DNA of 64,000 bases from Druceiella hillmani (lineage: Eukaryota; Arthropoda; Insecta; Lepidoptera; Hepialidae). Made by a program: the position numbers and the translations under genes. Position 1 is the first letter of the stretch. Every line of letters begins with the position of its first letter. Of the stretch, positions 40,735 through 53,649 are shown piece after piece. The notes under the pieces were generated by a model. That model was given only the letters and a program-made list of their open reading frames with translations, ran no database searches and was not told the origin of the DNA. The DNA is taken from assembly GCA_039881145.1 (NCBI GenBank), contig JAYKKI010000139.1:1612001-1676000 (forward strand), given 5' to 3'.

Positions 40735-42536
40735 ATGGCCTAGCAACAAGTACTATCTTCTCAAGAAATTATGAGTATATTAGGAGAAGAAGAGGATTTA
40801 GAAGATGCCAATCAAATCGATGCCGTGTACATCCCCCCGACGGTTGACATTCTTACAGACGAGGAAAACCTAGATGATGACGTGCTAGGTGATTATGACA
40901 ATACTTTGCCCACTTATATCGCTGGAACGTATGAAATCCACACCAATTTACCCACAGAGCCTGAAAATACGCAAGGTGAGCCCGGTCCTTCAACTTCGAA
41001 AAAGCCAAGACTGCCAAAAAAGATACCAAAATGTGTTCCAGACTGGAAAAAAGAACATCCAACTTATACACATTTTCCTACAAGTAACGAAACAGCAATG
41101 ACACAGAATATTGAAGAACGTGTAGGTGGAAAAACACCTATTGAAGTATTTTCCCTATTTCTTAGTGATGAAGTTTGTGAACAGATTGTAGGTTTTTCAA
41201 AAAAATATGCTTGTGATCATAATCGTCATTTATTTACCCTCACGGTAGCAGAACTCAAAATATTTTTTGATATATTATTACTGACTGGATATCATTCATT
41301 GCCTGCTGCGAAATTGTACTGGTCAAAAGATGAAGACAAAAATGTATTGATTGTAAGAAATTGTATGAGTCGTAACAAATTCGACTCTATAAAGAAAAAC
41401 ATTCATTTATGTGATAATGCTGACCTGGATCAAAATGATAAATTCACTAAATTGCGTCCTATTTTCAATGTAATAAACCAAAAAAATATGCAGTTTGGAA
41501 TATTTTCACACAACTTGTCAATTGATGAAGACATGGTGCCATATTTTGGACGTCATGGTTGCAAGATGTTCATCAAAGGAAAGCCTGTAAGATTTGGATT
41601 CAAGTTATGGTGCTTGTGTAGTTCAAATGGTTATCTGTACCAGTTTATTCCATATGGCGGAAAGAATAGTAACGTTGCTAGAAATTACTTAGGTCTGGGA
41701 GAAAATACTGTACTGGATCTATTGTCCGTTATTGAAAACCCAAGCAAACATCGCATTTTTTTATATAATTTCTTTTCTTCACATAAATTGTTTTGCATTC
41801 TGAAAGAGAAAGGTTATTTTGCCACTGGTACTATTAGAAAAAATAAAACAATGGATAAAACCTTGATAAATACGAAAAAACTTCAGAAAAAAGAGAGAGG
41901 ATCATTTGATTATAGCTTTGACCAAAAACATGAAGTTGGTTCGATGGAATGACAATTCTGTGGTGACTGTGGCTACTAACAACGCAAAAATCGAACCATT
42001 GGTTAAAGCAAAACGTTATGATAGAAAATAAAAAAGATGGTGAATGTGCCACAGTCCCAAGTTACAGCAGATTATAATAAAAATATGGGAGGTGTAGATC
42101 TCCATGATAATGGAATAGCCAATTATAGGATTCGAGTAAGAGGAAAAAAGTGGTGGTGGCCACTGTTCATCAATTTGATAGACAGTGTATCGGTAAACTC
42201 GTGGAAAATTTACAATATGGCGAATGAGCGATCTTTGAATCAATTGGAATTCAAATCTTACGTTGCTGTAAGTTTGATGGCAAACCGAAGAAGCCCAACT
42301 TGCAGATAATTCGCATTTTTTGGGTAATTCAAATATAAATCTAGGAAGATCATCCAAAAACGCGTTACCTTCCAATATTCGCTTCGATAATATTGGTCAT
42401 GTCATAGAAGTAGAAAGAGCACGAAAGTAAACGTCGAAGAAGATGTCGACAGTGTAGAAGTACAACAATTTATATGTGTAAAAAATGTCAAGTACATCTT
42501 CATGCTGATTGTTTTAAAATATTTCACTCACGCTAA
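40735..42536 (+). pseudogene. PiggyBac transposase, inactivated
   Basis: The enzyme would excise and insert the element at TTAA. Order seen: acidic N-terminus (EEEDLEDAN), the central DDE-type core, then a cysteine-rich zinc-binding tail. The ATG at 40735 is followed after one codon by TAG (40741). The open frame restarts at ATG 40771 and runs to TGA 41950. Counting from 40771, the first catalytic Asp is D252 (SIDEDMVPYFGRH). The second, about 80 residues on in HRIFLYNFF, is Tyr332 (TAT 41764-41766) instead of Asp. The third lies in MGGVDLHD (42097-42099), with its companion Asp at 42106. At least four frame changes follow: near 41938, 42027, 42285 and 42428. The tail CRQCRSTTIYMCKKC...HADC (42444-42512) ends at TAA 42534. 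Family assignment is firm; function is lost. Confidence 0.93.
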
Positions 42537-42582
42537 TACTCTAGCATTGTTAGACTTGCCTGTTAAATTAAAATTCAGTAAT

Positions 42583-42609
42583 CCCATCGTTCCTTAGACG
42601 CAACATTTT
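42583..42609 (+). repeat. Degraded subterminal motif near the right end
   Basis: cccatcgttccttagacgca, then acatttt, matches copy 1 (40072) in both flanks but has lost the palindromic centre. It lies about 95 bases inside the right terminus. Confidence 0.5.
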
Positions 42610-42665
42610 GCGGAATGTAAAATAATTAATCAATATTAAAATTAAATGTAATAAACAATTAAACC

Positions 42666-42671
42666 AATAAA
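42666..42671 (+). terminator. Candidate polyadenylation signal of the transposase
   Basis: AATAAA sits about 130 bases past the tail stop codon and still inside the element. The hexamer is common in such AT-rich DNA, so position is the main support. Confidence 0.35.
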
Positions 42672-42709
42672 TATGTCTTTATTTTTACCCTTGGGAATTA
42701 ATGGGTTAA

Positions 42710-43770
42710 TAAAATTCTTTTTTTATTTTGTGGTAGCTTTTCATGTATGGTAGCATATTTGTAATTTTTTCATAAAAAGAAATTAACAGAAAATAATTAA
42801 GGTAGTAACATATTTGTATAAATTGATCACGTTGAGAGTATTTCGTAAGACATACACATAATATTACGCACAGGAAAGTTTTATTTCGACATTTTAATCT
42901 ATATTGTAATTTTCCTTTATATTATTATAGTATATAACAGTACGGATACTTTTAGTAAAATAATATATTTCTAATCGTTAACTGTCTGTGATCAACATTT
43001 AAAACATGGGTAAGGTTGATGGTCACTAAGTTGTATTTGTGAAAGTTGGTGACGCAAAGAGTTGTGAATTTGTAATGTTTGTAAGCAAGTTACAAGCAAA
43101 TATTTATTCGCTTGTGATTTGTTTTTGTGTTAGACGTATGTAGGGTAAAAGAGACTGATTACATCACATATTAGTAGTAAATTTGTTTTTTTTTCCAGCT
43201 ACATCATCTTTCATATTAATTTATAATGAACTTTATATTATTAAATTTAATGTTCTGTTAATATTCTTATCTAAAATTACTGATATGACGTTACGTCTAG
43301 TGTTATCGAACAAAATTTTGAAAATAAAATTACACAAAAAAATATTAGTTTTGGCAAAAATCCATTTATGTATAAATACTACGTATTAGTTTATATTTTT
43401 TTGGGCCGAAATGTTTCATAAATATATTTTTCTTCCTTTAATCGTTAGCCAAAAACTAAGCAGTTCTAAGAACGGAAGGCCATTTTAAATATGATTATTA
43501 TACAATTTTTAATATTCATGTATCCTTCCCTCCCATAACATCAATTTACTATTCTCGAAGAGTGAATATTAAAAAAAAATAATACTTTAAAAATAATACT
43601 TCAAGGTTCATTGGTAATCACTCAAATTAGTTAAAGATATTTTTATTTTCTAGTTTGTTATGTTCTTATTCAAAAACGATATCCTTGGGATGCATCATTT
43701 TACCAATTAGTATTCGAGAATATACATTTTAATATTTCCCAAATAGTGGACAAGAGTACAAAAGATACAC
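42710..43770. other. AT-rich noncoding DNA
   Basis: The frame 43183-43389 has no recognised domain. Nothing else seen. Confidence 0.55.
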
Positions 43771-43835
43771 ACATATATGTATATATATATATATATATGT
43801 ATATGAATATATATACATATGTATATATGTATATT

Positions 43836-43922
<87 letters not shown>

Positions 43923-43926
43923 ATAT
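43771..43926. repeat. (TA)n microsatellite with TG/TGTA interruptions
   Basis: About 155 bases of TA with many 'tgta' and 'gaata' interruptions in the first 90 bases, a purer second half and a (TG)n end. Tyr-Ile frames on both strands are artefacts. Confidence 0.97.
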
Positions 43927-44614
43927 AAAGGTCTTTAAACTTTGTTTAAATATAATCATTAAGCGAAAAACGTTCTGTTGTGCCATCAGTTATTTAGCTA
44001 CGTGCTAATAAAATAACATTGGATATATGAAACCCACTTAATGAATGCTTTTAAAAATTCGTGATTAAATAGGTTTTACAATATATTTAAAATAATATTT
44101 AAGGAAATCAGTAACGACAAGTTAAAAAATAAGTTTCAATAATTTAATATAATTAATTAAAACTGAAAAAAATATTTTTTCTTCAATTTAGTAAACATAT
44201 ACACATTTATTTCGATAACTGAAACTTATTTTTATATATGAACAATCATTTTCTACATTATTCGATTATGAACAACGATAATGGTTGTCGAAACTTAAGA
44301 TTTTTATATATAAAATGCCTTTTTCTAAATTAAACTCTTGCCCTCTTCTTTTTTTCCTTTACGGAGAGTTCCTTTAGAGTTATTTGTTCCGAGCCCTAGA
44401 TTTTAGTCCGAAATTCTTAATTATTCGAGAATTGAAAAAAAAAATCCGAATTATTTTTTGTACATAAAAGTATCACCCATATCCAGTTGGGTAATTACGA
44501 TCAAAACGTAATAGTTCTTCGCTGCTAGAAATAATAAATGACAAGTTATAATCAACGATTGTTGTGACTCGGTATCGCAAATCCTGTCGTGTTATTTTTG
44601 ATTAGAAAAATTAT

Positions 44615-44618
<4 letters not shown>
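43927..44618. other. AT-rich noncoding DNA
   Basis: No gene or repeat recognised. Confidence 0.6.

Positions 44619-44673
<55 letters not shown>
44619..44673. repeat. (TA)n microsatellite
   Basis: Uninterrupted TA run of about 55 bases. Confidence 0.97.
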
Positions 44674-44678
<5 letters not shown>

Positions 44679-45639
44679 TATGTAAGTGCAATTTCGTTTT
44701 AAAAATAGTTTTTTTTTTAAAATAGTAGTAAAAATAGTTTTAATTTATTTACATTAAAATACAGCGTGTAAATAGAAAATTGTATACTGGAATTATGTGT
44801 GTAGTCTGATTACGATGTATGTGTATCTAATAGGACAATGATTCTAATCTGGCAGCAAGAGTTTAATTTAGCAAAAATCATTTATTTATACTCATAACTC
44901 AAATCAAGATAACCTTTATACTAGTTTATAGCGGAATATATAAGCAAATTTATTCAGTATCATTTAATGAAAAATTAAAACTTTTATTGAATTACATAGA
45001 AAATGATTGTTCAAATATAAAGAAAAGTCTTAATTCTATTTCAACTTATAAACTAATAAGCAGTATATTAATTATACATCTTTTAACATTAAATAATAAA
45101 CTTTTTAAGATAACTTTAATTTTCAGCTGTTAATATTGTCCAATAAATAAAGGCATTGGGATAATTTAGACGTTTCACAACCAACTTCTCTAAAGATTCA
45201 CTTAAATATAAGGTGACCAATAAGTCAAGAAAAACATACAGGTTTTCTCTTATTTTTAGAGTTAATTTTATTATATATTTAACAAGACTTCTTGAAGAGT
45301 GTTTTTATTTTGTAATATCCCTATTATATAAAAAATAGGAATTCAATGAAAAAATTGTAATCCAAATTATTCACAAAAGAGTCGTTTACTTTGTATAACT
45401 TAATCTAATTAGACTTCGAAGCTATAGTTAAACACAATTGCAACCGTGCATAGAATTCAATAAACGAAAATACAGATAAACCAAAAGCTTCTTATTCTTT
45501 AAACACGCAGGCCGGTTATCAATATCATACGTATACAAATAAAAGTTAATTTTTATTACAAACGAGAACGTGAATAAAATATGTGAATTGTACGTACTGT
45601 TTTGACCTCTATATCTTACATATGCACCATTATTAATAT
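44674..45639. other. AT-rich noncoding DNA
   Basis: No gene or repeat recognised. A short 'aaaatagtttt' type duplication lies at 44700-44735. Confidence 0.55.
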
Positions 45640-45835
45640 AGCCTGTCTCAGTTCACTGTCGGATATAGACCTCGGATGTGCGTATCATTGGAGATAATTC
45701 TCATAATCGCCGAGCAGGCGGATTGGCAATTGAAGTGCGAAGTTCCAAGACTAAGGGAGTACATAAATGTGTCCCGCTCGACAAGCAGCCTGTATCAAAT
45801 CCGGGATCGCATGGTGCAGCTTTAAAGTACGTTAT
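45640..45835. other. GC-richer patch, possible transposon or SINE relic
   Basis: A sudden drop in AT content and many CpGs (gccgagcaggcggattggc, cccgctcgacaagcagcc). On the minus strand 'gcgatcccggatttgataca' loosely recalls a pol III B box, but with too many mismatches to call. The 73-codon plus frame (45678-45899) runs into the hairpin that follows and has no recognised domain. Confidence 0.35.
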
Positions 45836-45916
45836 TGTTAGTCATAGCCGTGTTATGCTGCGTAGATCACGCTTAAGCCGCGTGATCTACGCAGCATAAC
45901 ACGGCTATGACTAACA
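45836..45916. repeat. 37-bp perfect hairpin with 7-base loop
   Basis: Arms 45836-45872 and 45880-45916 are fully complementary around 'ttaagcc'. The left arm starts tgttagtcatagccgtgtta. It is the longest perfect palindrome found in the window, GC-rich for this DNA, and directly follows the GC-richer patch. Confidence 0.97.
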
Positions 45917-46290
45917 TATTAGATTCTTAATAAAATATTTAATGCAATATATGATCCAATTTTATGCTTCTAAAAGAATCCTAATAATGAAATAGAGTAA
46001 CGAAATAGAAAAAAATATATGCACAGAAGAAGATCACTGGAAGTAAAGCTCCTTATGTGGAATTTGAAATGGTTTCAGGATGAGCTAACAATATACTTAT
46101 GTTATTAGATTATATTTTAGCTCAAAACATTGATTGATATATGTTAACTACTCATTTTATTTAAATTATTTAGTCAATATAAATGTTTCATTATTAACTA
46201 TTACTAAAACAGATTCACGAGGTCTTTTTCGATCAAATTGCAATGAAATATTGAAACTTATATTTCGTAGAAATTCATTATTCACATTTA
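45917..46290. other. AT-rich noncoding DNA
   Basis: Nothing recognised. The last bases ('gtagaaattcattattcac') resemble the DNA before the element at 33680, so the element may extend slightly further left. Confidence 0.5.
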
Positions 46291-46399
46291 AATGAAATTA
46301 CGTGATGTAGTATTATATCTACATTCCTTAAGTTCTTTACCGCGACCAAGGTTTCGTCGTAATACAACATCTTTAGGTCATACATCACGTAGTTTTATT
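46291..46399. mobile_element. Short relative of the 33.7-kb palindromic element
   Basis: The ends 'aatgaaattacgtgatgta' (46291-46309) and 'tacatcacgtagttttatt' (46381-46399) are inverted repeats. The inside keeps one arm only: 'ttctttaccgcgaccaagg', 'tttcgtcgtaatacaacatc'. The centre and nearly all of the second arm are missing, so it looks like a deletion derivative. Confidence 0.7.
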
Positions 46400-48859
46400 T
46401 ATTGTGAAACGTAAACCTTTAAAAATAAACGTAGCATGTAAACGCTAAACCGCCAATGCGACGCCCGCCCTTTGCTCGGTATATTCCCATAATGTTTCAT
46501 GTGCACGACAGTGTAAAGAGTTCAGTGCGCTTTACAACGTGCGTGGGTCTCACAACATGATAAGCATATTTGTTAATATGATACGTTAAAAAAATCTTGA
46601 GGGAAACAAAATGTAAGCCAACTTGAACTTGAAAGTTTATTTAAATATTTTGGACAGGCAAAAGATAACACAACACATGTCAAAATGGAAGCCTTTTACT
46701 ATCAGGGTAGATACTTTCTCAAATAATTTAAATAATATAATTAACTTAACTTTGTGATGCTATTAGTTTTTAAAAGTTGATTCATCGTTTAAGCATATTC
46801 CTTTGTTTAATATTATATGCCACCATACCATAGATGTAGAGCAGTTTAAAATATATATGGAAATTTCATAACACACTTTTTAATATATTAAACATTATTT
46901 ATGAGAAAATAAAAATAAAAACGTAATAAAAATAAACCACCGTTTAAATGGGTTTCACATTATGTTTAACTTAGTAATTCATTCATTCAATTCACAAGAG
47001 GGCGAATTATATATATTTTATAAATTCTTATTTTGTCCACATATGCGGGCATTAAAGTCTGTGGTAACTAAATAGTAATTCCAATATCTGGAGAGTTGGA
47101 TCTGTCATTGTGATTCGTATCCTTTCAGACTAAATATTGTAAAATATGTTTTATTAAAGTCAGTCGTCTGATAATTTCCATTTGCGTTACGTCCGCGTAA
47201 TTAAAAGTTATTTTTTAATAATATGAAAACAAATGAAGTTGGGTTACCTCAAATAATTTCTTTTGAAAATTTTGATACTATTCTTTGCAGTTTTTTCCAC
47301 ATTTTTACATCGCTTTGTTTCCCCATTTTTACATCGCATCGTTTGTTTAAAAATAGGATTGGAGAGGATACATACATGTCAAACGTTAAAACGGGTAAAA
47401 GCGTAATATTTAGTAATTTGTTTAAAAAAAATTAAAAGTGGTGCACGAAGTACAAATTTAATTTTAAAATACCTTTTTATTGATACTCCACTCGATAGGG
47501 TATTCGGAAAAACTGTAGAAATTTCTAGGGTTTGACAGACGGTTGGGCGATGTTATTTAGGTGCCAATATTGGTATAATTTTAGTCCATTTCTATTACAG
47601 GCCGTGCTATTATAGAAGTAGGCTAAAATTGCAATAACGAATATAAAGAAATTTTAAGAATTCCTTATATGACTATGGGGCCCTAAAAAATTTACACCTA
47701 TGTGCGATGAGCTTCGAAGGTTGTAATCAAAGCATTCTCTTAATTTAGTAATTTGAGTTGATTAGCGAGTATTTGTAGTAAATGGATTCTGTTCATAATA
47801 AAAATTATACAGAATTTTAATACGGTACATATACGGAAAATATGTATGTTTTATTAACATACTTTGTTTCCCCTGCTCGCGGAAGAGAAAAAAGTTGAAT
47901 AATGACATTCACAATCTCCACTCGATAATGGTTGAGATTTTTGATCTCAACCGAATGGAAAAGTTTTGGTGACGAAACATTGTATTGATAGCTCCCTATT
48001 TAATCTTACAGATCGAACATTTTGCGATTCATGTGCACTCCAGCTTATTAAGTTTATTAAAAATTCACAAGTACGTTTGAATGTGTCTTACTAGTGCTTT
48101 AATATAATAAAGTAATTAAAATCTTAGCTATGGTAAAATAATTCGGGAATCGATTAAATTCTGGTGAAATATACTATTCAACACTTGATAATCTTCTTAA
48201 AATTATAATCAAAACAATTAAAATTAAAAGTAATTAAGCCATTGGGTACTCGTCTCGGATGCTAAATACTCTTCCTAACCCGTTTTCTTTTTTTTTCAAT
48301 CAAAGTCAAGGCTACCATAATTTTATCGTACATAATTGGGACGACTCTAAACAAGTAAGACCAGTGAAATATATCTTATATTTTTACCCAGACATACATA
48401 AGCCAAATGACCAAGCTGACGTTAATTAATCATTTGTACGTAAGTACGTATGTTATTATATACGTTCATTTTTGTATAAATAAAATTGTTTTTGTAGTAA
48501 TTTCAATTCTAATATTTTTTTATATATTAACGTGCCTGTATTAATCATCAAATTATGTTAAAGAATGTATCAACTTTATTTTGATTAAACAAAAAAAGAA
48601 AAGGAAAAGGATATTTATTTATTCAAATATCCATGAGAAACATATTTCTTATTTCCGCTTTTCTCATATTCTGCTTTCAGTAAAGGTTCCTAAACAAATG
48701 TAATGGTTTCTAATTTGAATGCGTTTAACATTTAATGGTAAGCTGCAATCCAACATCGTAAACAAAAGCTCCAATTTTTTTCTCTTCTCTATCGGTTTTA
48801 TCGCCACCACCAACAATAAATAAATGAAAGGAAACATTCACAAGGAAGTTTGTATAAGG
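46400..48859. other. AT-rich noncoding DNA
   Basis: A CpG-rich spot at 46448-46555 (gcgacgcccgccctttgct, gcgctttacaacgtgcgtg) is unassigned. The frame 47223-47435 has no recognised domain. A 9-bp hairpin (GGTTGAGAT, 5-base loop, ATCTCAACC) lies at 47930-47952. Confidence 0.5.
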
Positions 48860-48918
48860 AGAAAGCTGTCTTTACAAGCTACTATATATCTATTAGGACC
48901 TTGTAAAGACAGCTTTCT
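48860..48918. repeat. 19-bp perfect hairpin with 21-base loop
   Basis: Arms 48860-48878 (agaaagctgtctttacaag) and 48900-48918 are fully complementary. Pairing does not extend well beyond the arms. Confidence 0.93.
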
Positions 48919-51900
48919 TATTGCATATGTGTTTACAGGTAATTTTTGTTTCAGTTCAATTAAATTTACGAACTAATATGTGTTTGATAAACGTGCCGCT
49001 GTATTTAAATAACTTATAGTAGTTAATATATTATACGGAAACAGTAAATGAATAACAATGTAATGTGCAATATTTTCTATTAATACGCGACAGTATCGAG
49101 CTTTTTAAAATTAGTTTCAAATAAACGTAAACTAAATTATAATTTTTCTTAGCGTATTTCCCATAAAAAAGTAGTAAAATTGCATTGATAGCGGTAAAAT
49201 TTAGCGTCCTAATAAAGCAATGTTGATTTTTTTCTAATCAGTATATCCTACTTACTAATTCTGATAGTTACAATGTACAATATGACAAAAAATTGCATGT
49301 TTTGGCGTGTTCAATAGAACACACATATTACGCCAGTTTCTATAGTTTGTATCTCAGATTAATTACTATACATTTTAGCTATTTCATGCATTATAACATT
49401 TTGCATGACAATAGCATAAAAATCTGGCAGGGTAAAAAGTAAGTCTGTGCAAAAAGTAGTAAAAAAGAAACTCTTCAACCGCATAGTTTTAGTTTCAATA
49501 AGACTTGTTATTTCCAGAAGAATTTATGATTAAAAAGTTTGATTCGAACTAGAGCAAAATATCGTATGACTATCCTCAATACACACTATACATTGATCAT
49601 ACTCCTTAATGGACTACGCCCTTTTATATTAAATAGAATTCTCTCTTTTATATTTACTCCCTTATCATTTACTCCTTTGTCTCTAAAGTCGTACAACCTT
49701 TTCAACTCAATTTATCCCTTTTTCCCTTACAAGCCAACTGTCCGTAAATTTCTACGTTGAGTGATTTACGACGGCGCTGAACTGTGTCCATGAAACAATC
49801 TAATTTATCCGTCATTCGCAGCACAATTGTCAACATCTAATTGATATTGTTGAGAAACATAATAAATTAATTTATACCGGGAGAACAATGAGATGTCGTA
49901 GAGACTGAAAACGTGTTTATTACATATATGTTAAATATACAATAATAAACATACGAGTATATGTCAGTGATGTCCATGTATGAAAAATTAATAAATAAAA
50001 AAATGTTAAACAAATCGATGTTATTTTCGTGAAAAAACATCATATTCTAATTGGTAAAAATAACTGCCTAACCATTTAATATTATGTATTAACACGTTAT
50101 GAGCTGTAAAGATAAAAAATATTAGCATATATTTTTCACCCTTATTAAAAATTTGGTGGAAAACCTGTCGAGCACGAGTAGATCTCGCACTACGAAGGCC
50201 CTGTTTCGGTACATATTTAAGCACTTATATACATTTAAGGATAACAACATAATTATCCGCACAATATAATTTTATGGTCCCCTATATCTTTTCAGACACA
50301 AAAACATGGTGCATATTTAAAAAATTATAAGATCTAGGATAATTTGTATTTTAATAAGTAGTTTCATAAAATAAAAACTATGCTAAAAAAATTAAATGTC
50401 GTAAATAATATATTTAAAACAATTATAATTTCGCTGAAAGATATCATCACTCTATTATATAGCCGTAGGTGGACAAGTTTATTTTCATTCCAATGTTCGA
50501 CGAAAACTTTTCTTAAAAGGCAATATCTGGAATTTACCCTTAAAAATAATTAAAAAATAATTTTTAAAAGCTTGCATGAATGGGTACTTGGGTTTTTTTT
50601 TATTTCGAATAAAATGTTTTCAAAGTATAAGCTGACGAATTATGAATATTTTTAAATTTTTTACGAATTTCCTTACTTACTAAGGTTTAAATTTAATATT
50701 TAGACAAGAATGAAAATCCTGAATTGTAATGTCACTAGTGATATTGAATGGGAGACGGAAAAATTAGCCTAATTTCAAATAAACTTACTATAATTATTTC
50801 TGTCTTTTTCATTCGTGATTATACTATACTCCCTTCATTAAAATGCACTGGATTAGAATTTTTTTACTCAACAGGTGACACATAATATGACTCATATTTT
50901 GAAATAAAATTTTGATAACGTAATTTTCCTTCAAACAATTTGTATTTATTATAAATACGCTCGTCCTATGCTTTAATAAATTTGTAAGTTGTGCTTAGGC
51001 GTTAGAATATATGTCCTTGGGGGTTAGTTTATAATCCCTATATAATCATTCCATTCCTAACATTAAATTTAAAAGCTTACAACTTGCTTATTTTTTAAAA
51101 AAATATTTTAATTTACTTGAAAATACTGCTGGTTTTTAATTAATCTAATTTATTATTTACTTTTTTCCCCACTCCTTTTCCATTTTAATAATATTTAAAT
51201 AAAAATGATAAAATGAGGAATAATTAATTACCCTTTTTGTAACTTGTAAGAAATAAAAATGAAAATACAAAAATGTTCTTTTCATGTTGGGCATAAAGAA
51301 ATGAACTAAATAATTATTTTTTACTCAACAGGTGTGGCATAATATGTGGCATAAATTAATTAGTAAACCAACAACAAAAAGTTTAATTAAAACCAGGCGC
51401 GTTCCGAGAGATAAAATTATTGAGGCTTAAAAAATAGAGAATGTTATAAATAAATAAATTTTTTCTCATAAAATCAAAGGTCAATCCCGAGATCAGTAGT
51501 AAAAATTTATTGTGGCTTTTTCCAGAATTTATTGTGGCCATTTTGTATTTTCACTGTCGTTTACAGCTTTATCCCTATTCGCTTACAGTATAAATGCCGT
51601 CAAGTTACTGATACTCACATAGTTAAAGTCTATGTTGAGATAATATCATGTTGTGCGTGTATAAGTTTAAATTAGACAAAACGCAGGTTTCTCAGTAATT
51701 AGAAATTCTCATTAGCGCTGCACATTTAAAGCACCTGCTCTGCTATTTACTTGCTACTACTTAATTGCTACTTGGCATTCAGCTGTGTCTCATTGTCTAA
51801 GTGAATTAAAAAACTAAAGTTTGTTACGTAATAAAGAGTTCCGTCGTTATACATCCTTTTAAACGTTCATTTATTTATTGCTTTTAAAAATTTGTGGTCC

Positions 51901-53562
51901 AGTTTAAGTAACTCCCAAGTTGAAGAAGTTGAAGAATAATTAGCACCAAAAATTAAATTTATAGTAAAATGTGTTATAGAATTATTAAAATAATGCAAAA
52001 CGATGAAAAAGTAAAAAAAGAAACAAAAATAGAAAGTGAAAAGAATTGCAATAGGATAAAACTCGAATGTAAGCCGTGAAATTGTTCACGATGTAACTGA
52101 AGTGATAAACTGAACAAAATAACCGATTAAGATGAGAAGCCTGATTACGAAAGTGGAGAACTCCAGAAGAAACGAAACGAATACCGAACAAACCAACATA
52201 TTCACAGATAAACAGGCAAACTGACAAAAATTAAAATATGCATTTCTCCTTTTCTTACTTTTATTATGTGTAATTTTTTTTGGCGTTAATAACTTCAATA
52301 AACCAATTTGCAGTTAACACATTTGTTATTAACAGTTATTTTATTACTGTTATATGTACAAATAATAAAATACGTAACAACTAAAATATATACAGCCTTA
52401 TACTAAACTTAACAAAATTATTAATTACTAATATTTACAATGTACTCAAATTTCAAACATATTGACAAAACAAAGAACAAGATTTATAATGCATACAAGA
52501 AACATCGAAATTCTTACCGTCCCCATCCACACCACTCCACACTTCGCTTCAGGTCACATCTATTTCGTCAACATCATTGCGTGATTTCACAAACACATAA
52601 CACCATGTAACAATTTTTTGTTGTTGTTGTACTGGTTTAATGCAGAGGAATTTTTAAAAATATTAATTTCGCCTAACTTCTGATTGAGGAACCGATTGTA
52701 ATAAAGCAAACTTTGAAACAAAAATCAGTTTATCCAAGCTAAACCCACATTTTTTTTAAAATTGCATTCAAATTTATACGTGATGCATGTACACATGAAC
52801 AGAAAAACAAAGTAATGACTGTAAATCACTCTATCATCTATCCTTTAATTCCCTAATTGTGATTGGTGCATATATTTTCAATGTATAGACACGCAATATT
52901 TACAGTGTCATTACATGTATAGAAAATAAAAATAATATCAAAAATAAAGCACTAGCGATGTTCTCTATATCGAAACAATATTCGTATTTCAAGTTATTTG
53001 GAGCAAAAGGGCGATTAAGACATTTCAAAAACTTCCATTTAACTTAATTTTTCGTCTGCCTGCATTCTATAAGTTTTGTAATCGATATGTCAACGAATTT
53101 CTCATGGGTTAGAAACTTTGCACGTATACTTTTTTTAGTGACAGCATATTATGATAGTGGAAGGTGGACATAGCATCTCCTTAACAATGACAACAATATG
53201 ATGTCAATATATTTTTGCAGTTGTGAACGATACATTTGACCATCTTCCTTATCCCACCGTTCGAACCTAATTTCAACGTCGTCATATTTATCGTGTAAGT
53301 AGAGCCATCTAATTGAGGCTAGTTTTAGGTATCACTATAAGTTTTACTTTGTTTATTATTATTCTTTCCAATTAAGAACAACAATTCAATTTGTTTTCCT
53401 TTAAATATTTCTAGTGTTCCGTATCAAAATTGAGAAAACAGAATACTCACGGAATAGCCCGGCGGTCGGTCCTTCTGTGAAATATATATTTTGGAATTAT
53501 TTGATGTACAAAGTTGTTATTTAGTATGTTTGTTGTATGAAGTAAAAGCCAAATTACTGACA
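48919..53562. other. AT-rich noncoding DNA
   Basis: Frames 49539-49760 (+), 50021-50224 (-), 51985-52227 (-) and 52086-52298 (-) show no recognised domain. 'ttactcaacaggtg' occurs at 50863 and again near 51320 ('tttactcaacaggtgtggca'), hinting at a small dispersed repeat. Nothing else is assigned. Confidence 0.5.
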
Positions 53563-53563
53563 T

Positions 53564-53644
<81 letters not shown>
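53563..53644. repeat. (TA)n microsatellite
   Basis: 'tacatacata' leads into about 70 bases of TA. Confidence 0.97.

Positions 53645-53649
<5 letters not shown>

Larger units (their letters stand above)
40057..42709 (+). mobile_element. PiggyBac-like DNA transposon, nearly full length, inactive
   Basis: About 2.65 kb containing a decayed piggyBac transposase. The right end is clear: the element closes ...GGG followed by TTAA (42703-42709), the family's usual terminus and target site. The complement of that end (cccattaattcccaaggg) resembles the left segment 'accaatttttacccaacg' starting at 40061. There the TTAA has decayed (ttatta), so the left end is approximate. Palindromic subterminal motifs follow the left end and a degraded copy lies near the right end. 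With both ends and the whole gene recognisable, this was an autonomous copy that died in place. Confidence 0.85.

Noticed and set aside
40771..41952. Treating the 393-codon frame as an intact host gene domesticated from piggyBac
   Set aside because: The element's ends, the upstream ATG followed by a stop, the missing catalytic Asp and the frameshifted remainder fit a dead transposon better.
45640..45835. Possible SINE B box 'ggatttgatacagg' on the minus strand
   Set aside because: Several mismatches to the consensus and no A box; kept only as an unassigned GC-richer patch.
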